A DNA stretch of 6,856 nt, taken from positions 1 to 6,856 of the forward strand of contig JAJFIE010000497.1 of NCBI GenBank assembly GCA_021775275.1, read 5' to 3'. The DNA comes from Rhodospirillales bacterium. GTDB taxonomy: Bacteria > Pseudomonadota > Alphaproteobacteria > Rhodospirillales > Casp-alpha2. A model generated the notes under the pieces. It was not told the origin of the DNA and did no database searches. It was given only the letters and a program-made list of their open reading frames with translations. Shown piece by piece: positions 6,766 to 6,856 of the stretch (the stretch's first letter is position 1; the number at the start of each line of letters is the position of its first letter). Both the position numbers and the translations under genes were made by a program.

Positions 6766-6856
6766 ATGGCAGAGACGCCTACCAGCGCTACGGGCGGAAA
6801 AGTCGCCTATATCAATGCTCACCTGCTCGACCCGGCAAGCGAACTAAACGCACCCG
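6766..6856 (+). CDS. pyrC: Dihydroorotase-family protein, N-terminal fragment (runs off window)
   Basis: An ATG 2 bases after the pyrB stop opens a frame of 30 codons up to the window edge. GAGGA at 6751-6755, inside the end of pyrB, lies 10 bases upstream, so translation is probably coupled. The fragment VAYINAHLLDPASELNAP (13-30) matches the start of class I dihydroorotases and their relatives, where a short beta strand with N-A-x-L-x-D-P-A-S begins the amidohydrolase beta-sandwich. The position directly after pyrB supports the call. The catalytic His-x-His and carboxylated lysine are beyond the window. I therefore cannot tell an active dihydroorotase from the inactive PyrC-like (pyrC', also called pyrX) subunit often paired with this kind of PyrB; the symbol is provisional. 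Confidence 0.7.
   Translation, partial: MAETPTSATGGKVAYINAHLLDPASELNAP

Overview
The window holds a compact block of bacterial housekeeping genes, apparently from an alphaproteobacterium (Rhodospirillales-like by my reading). That assignment rests on the moderately GC-rich sequence, on the protein styles of GatCAB, RuvX and PyrB, and on the use of a GatCAB amidotransferase. No tRNA, rRNA, CRISPR array, insertion sequence, phage gene or integration scar is visible. No gap between genes exceeds 140 bases.

Left part (1-4161, minus strand): a tight five-gene run reads right to left. It is gatC, gatA, gatB, a hotdog-fold acyl-CoA thioesterase, and the N-terminal 139 codons of a protein that resembles a family 9 glycosyltransferase and leaves the window at base 1. 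Junctions are very short: 6 bases or a GTGA overlap between gatC and gatA, 3 bases between gatA and gatB, a GTGA overlap between gatB and the thioesterase, and 23 bases before the last gene. GatC, GatA and GatB together form the enzyme that converts Glu-tRNA(Gln) and/or Asp-tRNA(Asn) to the correct amidated form. The two genes that follow have no obvious link to that reaction and are probably co-transcribed passengers, or coupled genes of unknown purpose.

Middle (4162-5287): a lone minus-strand gene encodes an exported or membrane-anchored protein with a bacterial SH3 domain and an unrecognised C-terminal region. It is flanked by a 129-base gap towards gatC and a 139-base divergent gap towards ruvX. 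The divergent gap carries an inverted repeat just upstream of ruvX.

Right part (5288-6856, plus strand): ruvX (YqgF family), pyrB (aspartate carbamoyltransferase catalytic chain), and the first 30 codons of a dihydroorotase-family gene. pyrB and the dihydroorotase-family gene are 2 bases apart and supply, or structurally support, the second and third steps of UMP synthesis.

I did not find a convincing new biological system. The points most worth a second look are the orphan SH3 protein, the thioesterase fused translationally to the gat operon, the inverted repeat before ruvX, and the start region of pyrB. The pyrB start lacks a Shine-Dalgarno sequence and is overlapped by the stop codon of a four-codon mini-ORF.
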